This document shows positions 1-5,222 of a stretch of DNA of 5,222 nucleotides, piece after piece. The DNA is from Pseudomonadota bacterium (GTDB lineage Bacteria; Pseudomonadota; Alphaproteobacteria; Rhodospirillales; Magnetospirillaceae): contig JAEZFE010000227.1 in assembly GCA_023437865.1 (NCBI GenBank), positions 1 to 5,222 on the forward strand, given 5' to 3'. Position numbers and translations under genes: made by a program. Numbering within the stretch: the stretch's first letter is position 1; each line of letters begins with the position of its first letter. The notes beneath the pieces are model-generated. The model was not told the origin of the DNA. It ran no database searches and saw nothing but the letters and a program-made list of their open reading frames with translations.

Positions 1-639
1 GCACTGGGCCGGGGCAAAGACGTAGCAGCCGGTCTCAATGGCGCGCGCCCGCAACAGCACGTGCCAGTGGGCCTTGCCGGTGGTCTTGGTGAACGCCGCC
101 GGCACCGCCAGGAAGTCGCAGCCGGCCTTGGCCAGCGCCCGGTAGAGATGGGGAAAGCGCAGGTCGTAGCAGATCGACAGCCCCAGCTTGCCCCACGGCA
201 GGCGCGCGGCCACGGCGCGGTCACCGGGCTGGAAGGTAGCGCTTTCGCGGTACACCTCGCCCAGGCCCAGATCCACATCGAACATGTGGATTTTGTCGTA
301 TTTGGCGATCGCCACCCCATCGGGCCGCAGCACATAGGTGCGGTTGGCGACCATGCCGCCGTCGAGCAGCACCGCCAGCGACCCGGTGTGGATATAGCAA
401 TTAAGCTCGCGCGCCAGCTCGCGGAAAGCCTTCAAGGCCAGGTGGTCGTCCTCGGGCATGGCCTTCAGCACGATGTTCGACCGGCCCCATTCCATCATCG
501 CCACGTTCTCGGGCATGAGGATGAGCTCGGCACCGGCGGCACGCGCCTCGACGGCGAAGTGCATGGCGGTGTCGATATTGTGCTGCAGGTCGTTGGTCGC
601 ATTGACCTGCAGACAGGCGGCCTTGAAGGTCGGGTTCAT
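1..639 (-). CDS. Nit1-type carbon-nitrogen hydrolase, probable deaminated glutathione amidase (partial, C-terminus beyond left edge)
   Basis: The first 213 residues of a nitrilase-superfamily amidase are visible. The catalytic Glu-Lys-Cys triad is complete: E44 in LMPENV, K116 in YDKIHMFDV and C157 in LSICYDLRFP. The later block at about 185-213 (TTGKAHWHVLLRARAIETGC, then YVFAPAQC) closely resembles eukaryotic Nit1 and bacterial YbeM, from memory of those sequences. Members of that branch hydrolyse deaminated glutathione, a transamination by-product of GSH, to 2-oxoglutarate and Cys-Gly in the cytoplasm. The family is usually about 270-290 residues, so some 60-70 residues probably lie off the left edge. 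The ATG at 639-637 shares its A with the TGA stop of grxC, and no clear Shine-Dalgarno precedes it, which suggests translational coupling. The pairing with a glutaredoxin supports a glutathione-linked role. Another omega-amidase-like specificity is possible. The family call is firm; the substrate is inferred. Confidence 0.87.
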   Translation of the reverse strand, partial: MNPTFKAACLQVNATNDLQHNIDTAMHFAVEARAAGAELILMPENVAMMEWGRSNIVLKAMPEDDHLALKAFRELARELNCYIHTGSLAVLLDGGMVANRTYVLRPDGVAIAKYDKIHMFDVDLGLGEVYRESATFQPGDRAVAARLPWGKLGLSICYDLRFPHLYRALAKAGCDFLAVPAAFTKTTGKAHWHVLLRARAIETGCYVFAPAQC

Positions 640-899
640 CAGCCGGCGGCCAGCTTGGAATCCAGCCCGCCGGCGGCATCCAGCGCGTAGAGGTCGTCGC
701 AGCCGCCGATATGCTCGCCGTTGATGAAGATCTGCGGCACGGTGCGGCGCCCGCCGGCCCGCGCGGTCATGTTGGTGCGCAGGTCATCGTCGTTCGAGAC
801 GTCGATCTCCTTGTAGGCCGCCCCCTTCTTGTCGAACAGCCGCTTGGCGCGGACACAATAGGGGCAAACCTTGGTGGTGTAGATCTCGATCTCGGCCAT
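639..899 (-). CDS. grxC: Glutaredoxin 3 (dithiol, CPYC type)
   Basis: A complete 86-residue glutaredoxin, the normal length for bacterial Grx3. It has the dithiol active site C12-P-Y-C15, the cis-proline glutathione-binding loop T53-V54-P55 followed by QIFING, and the GGCDDL motif at 65-70, including the extra non-active-site Cys (C67) also found in E. coli Grx3. The C-terminal LYALDAAGGLD matches that protein almost residue for residue. It should use glutathione to reduce disulfides and mixed disulfides of cytosolic proteins such as ribonucleotide reductase. The ATG at 899-897 is supported by GAGGAG six bases upstream. The gene lies 64 bp after comF, with a possible promoter of its own in that gap, and its stop overlaps the start of the Nit1-like hydrolase by one base. 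Nothing is missing or unusual in the protein. Confidence 0.96.
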   Translation of the reverse strand: MAEIEIYTTKVCPYCVRAKRLFDKKGAAYKEIDVSNDDDLRTNMTARAGGRRTVPQIFINGEHIGGCDDLYALDAAGGLDSKLAAG

Positions 900-905
900 C
901 GGAAA

Positions 906-911
906 CTCCTC
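906..911 (-). promoter_or_regulatory. Ribosome binding site of grxC
   Basis: On the minus strand GAGGAG lies six bases before the grxC ATG (899-897). It is the best Shine-Dalgarno match among the genes of this window and fixes the grxC start. Confidence 0.8.
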
Positions 912-926
912 GTGAGCGATGCGCTT

Positions 927-954
927 AATATAGCGGGCTGTTTCCGTTTGGCTA
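927..954 (-). promoter_or_regulatory. Candidate sigma70-type promoter for grxC-hydrolase
   Basis: In the comF-grxC gap the minus strand reads TAGCCA (954-949; four of six matches to TTGACA), a 16-base spacer, then TATATT (932-927; five of six matches to TATAAT). Initiation would fall near position 920, about 20 bases before the grxC ATG. This would let grxC and the hydrolase be transcribed independently of comF. It is inferred from consensus similarity only. Confidence 0.4.
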
Positions 955-963
955 GGAGGACAC

Positions 964-1692
964 CTAGTCGCCGAACACCACGCGCCCCAGCGTCAGCACG
1001 TCAACCGAGGCCGCACCGGCGGCTGTCAGCACCCGGGCGCATTCGCCGATGGTCGCCCCAGTGGTCAGCACGTCATCAACCATCAGCACCCGCTTGCCCT
1101 CGGCCAGCGCGGGCTTCGCCACGGCGAAGGCGCCTTTCACGTTCTTACGCCGCTCCTCGCGGGTCATGTGCCCCTGCGACGGGGTGCGCCGAGTTCGGAC
1201 CAGCAAATCGGGCACCACATTGATCCCCGCCGCCCGGCCCAGCGCATTGGCTAGCAGCGCCGCCTGGTTGTAGCGGCGCGCCAGCAGGCGGAACCGGTGC
1301 AGGGGCACCGGGGCGACCAGCTCGGCGTCGGCCAGCAATTCGGCACCGGCGCGGGCCATCCAACGGGCCAAGGCGGGGGCTCCCTCGATACGGTCGGCAT
1401 GCTTGAAGCGCAGGATCAGCGGCTTGGACTGGTCGTCGTAGCGGAACACCGCCCGCGCCCGCCGCCATGGCGGCGGCTCACGCAGGCAATGGCCGCAGAT
1501 TGCGCCCTCGCCGGCATCGAACTCGAACGGATGGCCGCACGACTGGCACAGGGGTGCCGCCAGGAAGCCGACCTTTTCCCAGCACGTCGGGCACAGCGCC
1601 CCGGGCTCGGCCACCAGCGCCCCGCAGGACAGGCACAAGGGCGGCAGCACGGCATCCACCGCCCCCCGGATCAGCCGCGCCAGCGTCGTCAT
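964..1692 (-). CDS. comF: ComF-family double zinc-ribbon phosphoribosyltransferase-like protein
   Basis: A 242-residue protein of the ComF/GntX family, at the usual length. The N-terminal third carries eight cysteines as four CxxC pairs (C20/C23, C34/C37, C49/C52, C66/C69), a double zinc ribbon. The C-terminal half is a type I phosphoribosyltransferase fold with its PRPP-loop motif VLMVDDVLTTGAT at 203-215 (acidic D206-D207, then TTGAT). The RRYNQA segment (139-144) and SQGHMTREERRKNVKGAF (172-189) are also typical of the family. In naturally competent bacteria ComF acts in the cytoplasm after DNA uptake; in most alphaproteobacteria its role is unproven. The frame opens further upstream to 1797, but that extension lies inside the divergent methyltransferase gene and has no family similarity. 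The ATG at 1692-1690 (MTTLARLIRGAVDAVLPPLC) gives the normal N-terminus, although its Shine-Dalgarno is weak. It is first of three leftward genes and divergent from the methyltransferase. Confidence 0.92.
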   Translation of the reverse strand: MTTLARLIRGAVDAVLPPLCLSCGALVAEPGALCPTCWEKVGFLAAPLCQSCGHPFEFDAGEGAICGHCLREPPPWRRARAVFRYDDQSKPLILRFKHADRIEGAPALARWMARAGAELLADAELVAPVPLHRFRLLARRYNQAALLANALGRAAGINVVPDLLVRTRRTPSQGHMTREERRKNVKGAFAVAKPALAEGKRVLMVDDVLTTGATIGECARVLTAAGAASVDVLTLGRVVFGD

Positions 1693-1733
1693 TTGTGCTT
1701 TTCCAATTGGGTATGCCGTGCCATATAGCCCCC
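1693..1733. promoter_or_regulatory. Divergent intergenic control region (comF / methyltransferase)
   Basis: Only 41 bp separate the two divergent start codons. It is AT-richer than the flanks and contains the perfect 8-bp palindrome CCAATTGG (1703-1710). On the plus strand TTCCAA (1701-1706), a 17-base spacer and TATAGC (1724-1729) form a weak -35/-10 pair. That pair would start transcription at about the ATG at 1734, so the methyltransferase message could be leaderless. No Shine-Dalgarno precedes that ATG. An in-frame ATG at 1713 (seven extra residues, MPCHIAP) is the alternative start. Promoters for comF must overlap this spacer or lie in the start of the methyltransferase gene. These are consensus-based guesses. 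Confidence 0.4.
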
Positions 1734-2645
1734 ATGGCCGAGCTGCACAGAATCTTCGACCGGTCGTTGCTGCGCAAGCGCCGCGATCGTGCCGCACCGC
1801 ATTTCGCCTCGCACGACTTTCTGGTGCGCGAGGTGGCCGAGCGTCTGGCCGACCGCCTGTCGGACGTCACCCGCCACTTCCCGTTGGCGCTGGACCTAGG
1901 CTGTCACACCGGCGAAGTCGCCAACACCCTGTGCGGACGCGGCGGCATCGAGACCATGGTGCAGTGCGATCTTTCCCCCGCCATGGCAGCCCGCGCCGCC
2001 GCCCATGGCCGCCCGACGCTGGCCGCCGACGAGGAATGGCTGCCATTTGCCGACAACAGCTTCGATCTGGTGGTATCTTGCCTGTCGCTGCACTGGGTCA
2101 ACGACCTGCCCGGCACGCTGGTGCAAATCCGCCGCGTGCTCAAGCCCGACGGCCTGTTCCTGTGCGCCATGCTGGGCGGCGAGACGCTGAAGGAGCTGCG
2201 CCAGTGCCTGGCCGAGGCCGAGATCGCCGAGGAAGGCGGCCTGTCGCCCCGCGTCTCGCCCTTCGCCGACGTGCGTGATCTGGGCGGGCTGTTGCAGCGC
2301 GCCGGCTTCGCCTTGCCGGTGGTGGATGCCGACAACGTGGATGTCGCCTATGCCGACCCCATGCGCCTGCTGGCCGATCTGCGCGGCATGGGCGAGACCA
2401 ACGCGGTGGCCGAGCAGCGTAAGGGCCTGACCCGGCGCGCCACCATGCTGCATGCGCTGAACCTGTATCAGCAGCGTTTCGGCAATGTGGAAGGCCGGGT
2501 GCCCGCCACCTTCCAGGTCATGACCATGACCGCCTGGACGCCGCATCCGTGCCAGCCCCAGCCATTGCCGCCCGGTGCCGGCCAGCAATCGCTGAGTCAG
2601 GTGCTGGAAGGCCAGTGCGGCCCCATGAAGCCCAATTTTGATTAA
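1734..2645 (+). CDS. NDUFAF5-like SAM-dependent methyltransferase-fold protein
   Basis: A 303-residue class I methyltransferase-fold protein. SAM motif I is ALDLGCHTGEV (52-62), with D79 ending strand 2, FDLVVSCLSLHWVNDLPG at 110-127 and LKPDGLF at 136-142. The N-terminal IFDR (7-10), ADEEWLPF (98-105), GGLSPRVSPF (168-177), LRGMGETN (216-223) and VPATFQV (256-262) blocks match human NDUFAF5 along its length, as I recall that sequence, so this looks like a true orthologue rather than a generic BioC. Human NDUFAF5 hydroxylates an arginine of complex I subunit NDUFS7 during early assembly. The bacterial protein may do the same to NuoB, which is an inference. The middle glycine of the GxGxG loop is His (H58) while both outer glycines are kept. 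The start at 1734 was chosen because the preceding in-frame residues are low-complexity antisense of comF; ATG 1713 is a close alternative. It leads the cluster with sfsA and map. Confidence 0.88.
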   Translation: MAELHRIFDRSLLRKRRDRAAPHFASHDFLVREVAERLADRLSDVTRHFPLALDLGCHTGEVANTLCGRGGIETMVQCDLSPAMAARAAAHGRPTLAADEEWLPFADNSFDLVVSCLSLHWVNDLPGTLVQIRRVLKPDGLFLCAMLGGETLKELRQCLAEAEIAEEGGLSPRVSPFADVRDLGGLLQRAGFALPVVDADNVDVAYADPMRLLADLRGMGETNAVAEQRKGLTRRATMLHALNLYQQRFGNVEGRVPATFQVMTMTAWTPHPCQPQPLPPGAGQQSLSQVLEGQCGPMKPNFD

Positions 2646-2685
2646 GGCTAGCCCCCGCCGGGCGCGGGCAGCCTCTGGATTCTAG

Positions 2686-3390
2686 ATGCACTTCCCCCAC
2701 CCTCTGGTGCGCGGCAGCCTCATTCGCCGCTACAAGCGCTTCCTGGCCGACGTCCTGCTCGACACCGGCGAGGAGGTCACCGCCCATGTCGCCAATTCGG
2801 GCGCCATGCTGGGAACCTCGACGCCGGGCATGGAGGTATGGCTGTCGCCCGCTACCAATCCGTTGCGCAAGCTGGCGTGGAACTGGGAGCTGTGCCGCAT
2901 CGACGGGCACCTGATCGGCGTCAACACCGCCCACCCCAATCTGGTCGCCGCCGAGGCCATCGCCGCCAACCAGATCCCCGAACTGGCCGGCTATGAGACC
3001 ATCCGGCGCGAGGTCAAATACGGGCGCAATTCGCGGATCGATTTGTTGCTCGAAGCGCCCGGACGCCCCACATGCTACGTCGAGGTCAAGAACGTCCACC
3101 TCAAGCGCGGGACCTGGGCCGAGTTCCCCGACGCGGTGACCGAACGGGGTGCCAAGCACCTGCTGGAACTGCGCGACATGGTGGCCGCCGGCGGGCGGGC
3201 GGTCATGCTGTATCTGGTCCAGCGCGAGGATTGCACCGGTTTCCGCCCGGCTGCCGACATCGACCCCACCTACGCGGCGGGATTGACCGCCGCCATGGGC
3301 GACGGCGTGGAAGCGATCTGCTATACCTGCCGCATGCGCCTGGAGAGCATCACCATCGGAGGTAAGCTGCCGATCCAGATCGGCGGCTGA
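2686..3390 (+). CDS. sfsA: SfsA, DNA/RNA nuclease family protein (sugar fermentation stimulation protein)
   Basis: A complete 234-residue SfsA, the usual family length. The N-terminal OB-fold-like part (about 1-80) begins with LVRGSLIRRYKRFLADV (7-23) and contains HVANSGAML (34-42). The C-terminal PD-(D/E)xK nuclease-like core shows D119 in RIDLLLE, E133-x-K135 in CYVEVKNV, and the family signature FPDAVTERGAKHL at 147-159. E. coli SfsA was first described as a DNA-binding stimulator of maltose gene expression; later family annotation treats it as a nucleic-acid-binding nuclease. The putative catalytic Asp-Glu-Lys set is intact here, so the nuclease assignment is plausible. The ATG is preceded directly by an in-frame TAG, so no longer start exists; the Shine-Dalgarno is poor. 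It lies 40 bp after the methyltransferase stop and 13 bp before map, consistent with co-transcription. The cellular role is not revealed by these neighbours. Confidence 0.94.
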   Translation: MHFPHPLVRGSLIRRYKRFLADVLLDTGEEVTAHVANSGAMLGTSTPGMEVWLSPATNPLRKLAWNWELCRIDGHLIGVNTAHPNLVAAEAIAANQIPELAGYETIRREVKYGRNSRIDLLLEAPGRPTCYVEVKNVHLKRGTWAEFPDAVTERGAKHLLELRDMVAAGGRAVMLYLVQREDCTGFRPAADIDPTYAAGLTAAMGDGVEAICYTCRMRLESITIGGKLPIQIGG

Positions 3391-3403
3391 CGGGAACGAG
3401 AGA

Positions 3404-4201
3404 ATGGAAAGCGAAGACCGCGAGTTGGGCCGTATCACGCTTCATGGCCCCGAGGATTTCGAGGGCATGCGCAAGGCCGGCCGGCTGGCCGCCGAAGCGC
3501 TGGATTTCATTGGCCCGTTCGTCCAGCCGGGCGTGACCACCGGCGAACTGGACCGCCTGTGTGCCGAGTTCATCGCCGAACGCGGTGGCGTATCGGCGCC
3601 GCTGAACTATCGCGGCTTCCCCAAATCCATCTGCACCTCGGTCAACCACGTCGTGTGCCACGGCATCCCCGGCGACAAAAAGCTGGAGGACGGCGACGTG
3701 GTCAACATCGACGTCACCCCCATCGTCGATGGCTGGCACGGTGATTCCAGCCGCATGTACTATGTCGGCAAGCCCGGCATCAGGGCCCGGAAGCTGGTCG
3801 AGGTCACCTACGAATCGCTGATGCGCGGCATCGAGGTGGTCAAGCCAGGGGCCACTCTGGGCGACATCGGCCACGCCATTCAGACCCTGGTGGAGAAGCA
3901 CCGCTTTTCCGTGGTCCGCGATTTCTGCGGTCACGGCCTGGGCCGCGTCTTCCACGAGCCGCCAAACGTCATGCATTACGGCAAGCCGGGCCACGGCCTG
4001 GTGCTGCAGGAAGGCATGTTCTTCACCATTGAACCCATGGTGAATGCCGGCCGCGCCGACACCAAGATCCTGGCCGACGGCTGGACCGCGGTGACCAAGG
4101 ACAAGTCACTCTCGGCGCAGTTCGAGCACTCGATCGGCGTTACCGCGACGGGCTGCGAAATCTTCACGCTGTCGCCCAAGGGACTGCACTTCCCCGCGTG
4201 A
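3404..4201 (+). CDS. map: Type I methionine aminopeptidase
   Basis: A complete 265-residue MetAP type Ia. It removes the initiator Met from nascent proteins at the ribosome when the second residue is small. All five dinuclear metal ligands are visible: D103 in NIDVTP, D114 in HGDSSRMY, H177 in CGHGLG, E210 in TIEPM and E241 in QFEHS. The substrate-binding histidines H86 (VVCHGIPG) and H184 (RVFHEPP) are also present. There is no N-terminal zinc-finger extension and no type II insert. The length is normal, and the start (MESEDRELGRITLHGPEDFEGM, written here only as residues 1-22) gives the short leader typical of alphaproteobacterial forms. A purine-rich GGGAACGAGAGA immediately precedes the ATG. 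The 13 bp gap from sfsA suggests one transcript, which the downstream hairpin ends. It is probably essential; no oddities are seen. Confidence 0.97.
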   Translation: MESEDRELGRITLHGPEDFEGMRKAGRLAAEALDFIGPFVQPGVTTGELDRLCAEFIAERGGVSAPLNYRGFPKSICTSVNHVVCHGIPGDKKLEDGDVVNIDVTPIVDGWHGDSSRMYYVGKPGIRARKLVEVTYESLMRGIEVVKPGATLGDIGHAIQTLVEKHRFSVVRDFCGHGLGRVFHEPPNVMHYGKPGHGLVLQEGMFFTIEPMVNAGRADTKILADGWTAVTKDKSLSAQFEHSIGVTATGCEIFTLSPKGLHFPA

Positions 4202-4222
4202 GCGTCCCGCGTTTCCACAGCC

Positions 4223-4250
4223 AAGCCCTCTCCCCCGGAGAGGGCTTTTT
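4223..4250 (+). terminator. Rho-independent terminator after map
   Basis: AAGCCCTCTCC (4223-4233) pairs perfectly with GGAGAGGGCTT (4237-4247), an 11-bp stem around a CCC loop, and is followed by a run of T to 4250. It lies 21 bp after the map stop and should end the methyltransferase-sfsA-map transcript. On the minus strand only two T follow the stem, so it is unlikely to be bidirectional. Confidence 0.93.
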
Positions 4251-4258
4251 GCTGTCCC

Positions 4259-4288
4259 TTGACACCCGCCCCCAAACCCCTGTTTCAT
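4259..4288 (+). promoter_or_regulatory. Candidate sigma70-type promoter of the 4372 gene
   Basis: A perfect -35 hexamer TTGACA (4259-4264) is followed after 18 bases by TTTCAT (4283-4288; four of six matches to TATAAT). Initiation near 4295 would leave an untranslated leader of roughly 75 bases. The -35 begins nine bases after the map terminator, as expected for a fresh transcription unit. The -10 half is weak, so activation or another sigma factor is possible. Confidence 0.5.
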
Positions 4289-4320
4289 TCTCTGAATAAG
4301 AGAAAGCGAGAGCAGGGTTT
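4274..4320. repeat. Nested inverted repeat overlapping the promoter region
   Basis: The outer arms AAACCCCTG (4274-4282) and CAGGGTTT (4313-4320) are complementary apart from one unpaired C. Inside them TTCTCT (4288-4293) and AGAGAA (4299-4304) are perfectly complementary around a GAATA loop. The inner repeat begins at the last base of the candidate -10 and spans the expected start site. It could be an operator for a dimeric regulator, or a hairpin in an RNA that starts further upstream. No T-run follows, so it is not a canonical terminator. Confidence 0.5.
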
Positions 4321-4371
4321 CGCGTCAATTCAGCACAAATTTGATCGATCTCGAAGCGGGGGCGGGGGACC

Positions 4372-5222
4372 ATGCTGGCAATGGCGGAGGGGATGGACAG
4401 CGGCACGGCTGTGCGCAAGGTCAACGACACCTTGCAGGGGCCGGTAGCCGAGATCCTGTCGCGTTTCGTTCCCGAACTGAGATCCCTGCCCGCCGACAAG
4501 ATCTACGAGCGCACGCTCGACGATATCGGCCTGCTGCAGCGCTGTTTCGCCGCCTTCCGTGCCGAGCGCGATAGCTTCAAGGCCGTGCTGGTGGATGCCG
4601 ACAAGCACCCGGTCATCGATGACAAGGCGGTGCTGTCGTGCGGGCGCTCGCTGGAGCAGGTGGTGGCGATGATCGTGCGCACCTCCGCCAAGCGCTACTT
4701 CCGCCGCAAGCTCAATCCGGTTACCCACCGCCCGGTGGTGAGTCAACGGGTCCATGACGAAGTGCACGCCAAGGGCTTCGTCCATCGCGTCGCCTCGCTG
4801 TTCCACGAAGAGCCTAGAAGCCGGCCCACCCATGTGGCCGAGCCGCCGCGCAGCCGTGCCGACGAGCTGTATGATGCCATCAAGACCCATCTGCTGCACG
4901 AATGGCAGGTGCCGCTGGTCCCCACCTATGCCGACATGACGCCCAATCTGGTGCGCGCACTGGGCCGCAAGCTGCTCGACATCCGCGAGGTCGAGGAGTT
5001 GAAGCGCATCGCCGCCGACCCGGCGGAAGCGGCCAAGCTGTTCGACATCCCCGCCGAGATCGCCGCCGAGGCTGCGCCCACCGCTGCCACCGCCGGCCGC
5101 CGCGATGAACGGGCGCGGTTGTCGGACGTGCTGAGCGCCGACGGCAAGCGTAGCAACCCCGAGGCGGGCGCCGCCGCCCTGGTGCGCCCCGAAGTGCGGG
5201 CCCAGATGGGCCAGGCCCAGGT
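4372..5222 (+). CDS. Uncharacterised, mostly helical, charged protein (partial, open at right edge)
   Basis: The frame is open from ATG 4372 to the window edge: 283 complete codons and no stop. An in-frame TGA at 4342 bounds it upstream. I do not recognise the family. Residues 1-43 (MLAMAEGMDSGTAVRKVNDT onward) lead into an apparently helical, charged region. Notable blocks are IYERTLDDIGLLQRCFAAFR (44-63), a basic stretch SAKRYFRRKLNP (106-117), a His- and Arg-rich part at about 120-163, and YDAIKTHLLHEWQVPLVPTY (167-186). An Ala-rich linker at 228-242 follows, then a polar tail. No signal peptide, membrane segment, nucleotide-binding loop or CxxC motif is seen; a soluble, possibly nucleic-acid- or protein-binding role is only a guess. 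Codon use is GC-rich like the neighbours, which argues against recent transfer. The start is supported by a G-rich GGGGG at 4364-4368; in-frame ATGs at 4381 and 4393 are alternatives, the latter with GGAGG only two bases away. It is separated from map by a terminator, so it is probably an independent unit. Confidence 0.8.
   Translation, partial: MLAMAEGMDSGTAVRKVNDTLQGPVAEILSRFVPELRSLPADKIYERTLDDIGLLQRCFAAFRAERDSFKAVLVDADKHPVIDDKAVLSCGRSLEQVVAMIVRTSAKRYFRRKLNPVTHRPVVSQRVHDEVHAKGFVHRVASLFHEEPRSRPTHVAEPPRSRADELYDAIKTHLLHEWQVPLVPTYADMTPNLVRALGRKLLDIREVEELKRIAADPAEAAKLFDIPAEIAAEAAPTAATAGRRDERARLSDVLSADGKRSNPEAGAAALVRPEVRAQMGQAQ

Noticed and set aside
61..690. Plus-strand open frame of 209 codons opposite the hydrolase and grxC
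   Set aside because: It lies antisense to two well-supported genes, is low-complexity and rich in His, Gln and Gly as expected of GC-rich shadow frames, and resembles no family.
952..967. CTAGG-aggaca-CCTAG inverted repeat at the comF stop
   Set aside because: Arms of five bases are too short to mean much, and there is no T-run to make it a terminator. The AGGAGG on the plus strand has no reading frame behind it.
1467..1733. N-terminal extension of the methyltransferase frame by 89 codons
   Set aside because: The extension is antisense to comF, is Pro/Arg/Ala-rich low complexity, and family similarity begins only near MAELHRIFD at 1734.
1693..1797. N-terminal extension of the ComF frame by 35 codons
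   Set aside because: It overlaps the divergent methyltransferase coding region and does not look like a ComF N-terminus or a signal peptide.
2651..2669. GC-rich hairpin (GCCCCCG...CGCGGGC) between the methyltransferase and sfsA
   Set aside because: The stem has a C-C mismatch and no T-run follows, so it is not a convincing terminator; such pairings are common in GC-rich spacers.
2518..3438. Minus-strand open frame of 306 codons opposite sfsA
   Set aside because: sfsA on the plus strand has full-length family motifs; this antisense frame is a codon-bias shadow with no recognisable motif.
4336..4350. Adjacent palindromes CAAATTTG and GATCGATC ahead of the unknown gene
   Set aside because: Each is a short palindrome without a recognised binding protein or a second copy in the window; chance is sufficient explanation.
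4330..4899. Minus-strand open frame of 189 codons opposite the unknown gene
   Set aside because: It is shorter than the plus-strand frame, which stays open for at least 851 bases and has a G-rich ribosome site and an upstream promoter candidate. I keep slight doubt because neither protein is recognised.

Overview
This is an ordinary-looking chromosomal segment from a GC-rich bacterium. The gene content points to an alphaproteobacterium, most likely Rhodospirillales and possibly a Magnetospirillum-like genus. That placement is inferred from the GC-rich third codon positions, the methyltransferase that closely resembles mitochondrial NDUFAF5, and gene order as I recall it; it was not tested by a search. 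I see no rRNA, tRNA, insertion sequence, CRISPR array or prophage gene. No gene-free stretch exceeds 300 bases; the longest is the ~170 bp between map and the last gene.

Left part, minus strand (1-1692): three genes transcribed leftward. In order of transcription they are a ComF-family double zinc-ribbon phosphoribosyltransferase, glutaredoxin 3 (grxC), and a Nit1-type carbon-nitrogen hydrolase that runs off the left edge. grxC and the hydrolase share one base (TGATG), so they are probably translationally coupled. Both point to glutathione chemistry: thiol-disulfide exchange, and probable repair of deaminated glutathione.

Centre (1693-4250): a 41 bp divergent spacer separates comF from a rightward cluster. 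The cluster holds an NDUFAF5-like class I methyltransferase-fold protein, sfsA (PD-(D/E)xK nuclease family) and map (type I methionine aminopeptidase). The gaps are 40 and 13 bp, and a strong intrinsic terminator lies 21 bp after the map stop. These are housekeeping functions (respiratory complex I maturation by analogy, nucleic-acid processing, N-terminal Met removal) with no obvious shared pathway.

Right part (4251-5222): a new transcription unit. A perfect TTGACA -35 element and a nested inverted repeat precede a long open frame that begins at 4372 and is still open at the right edge (at least 283 residues). I do not recognise this protein. Together with its control region it is the least explained part of the window.
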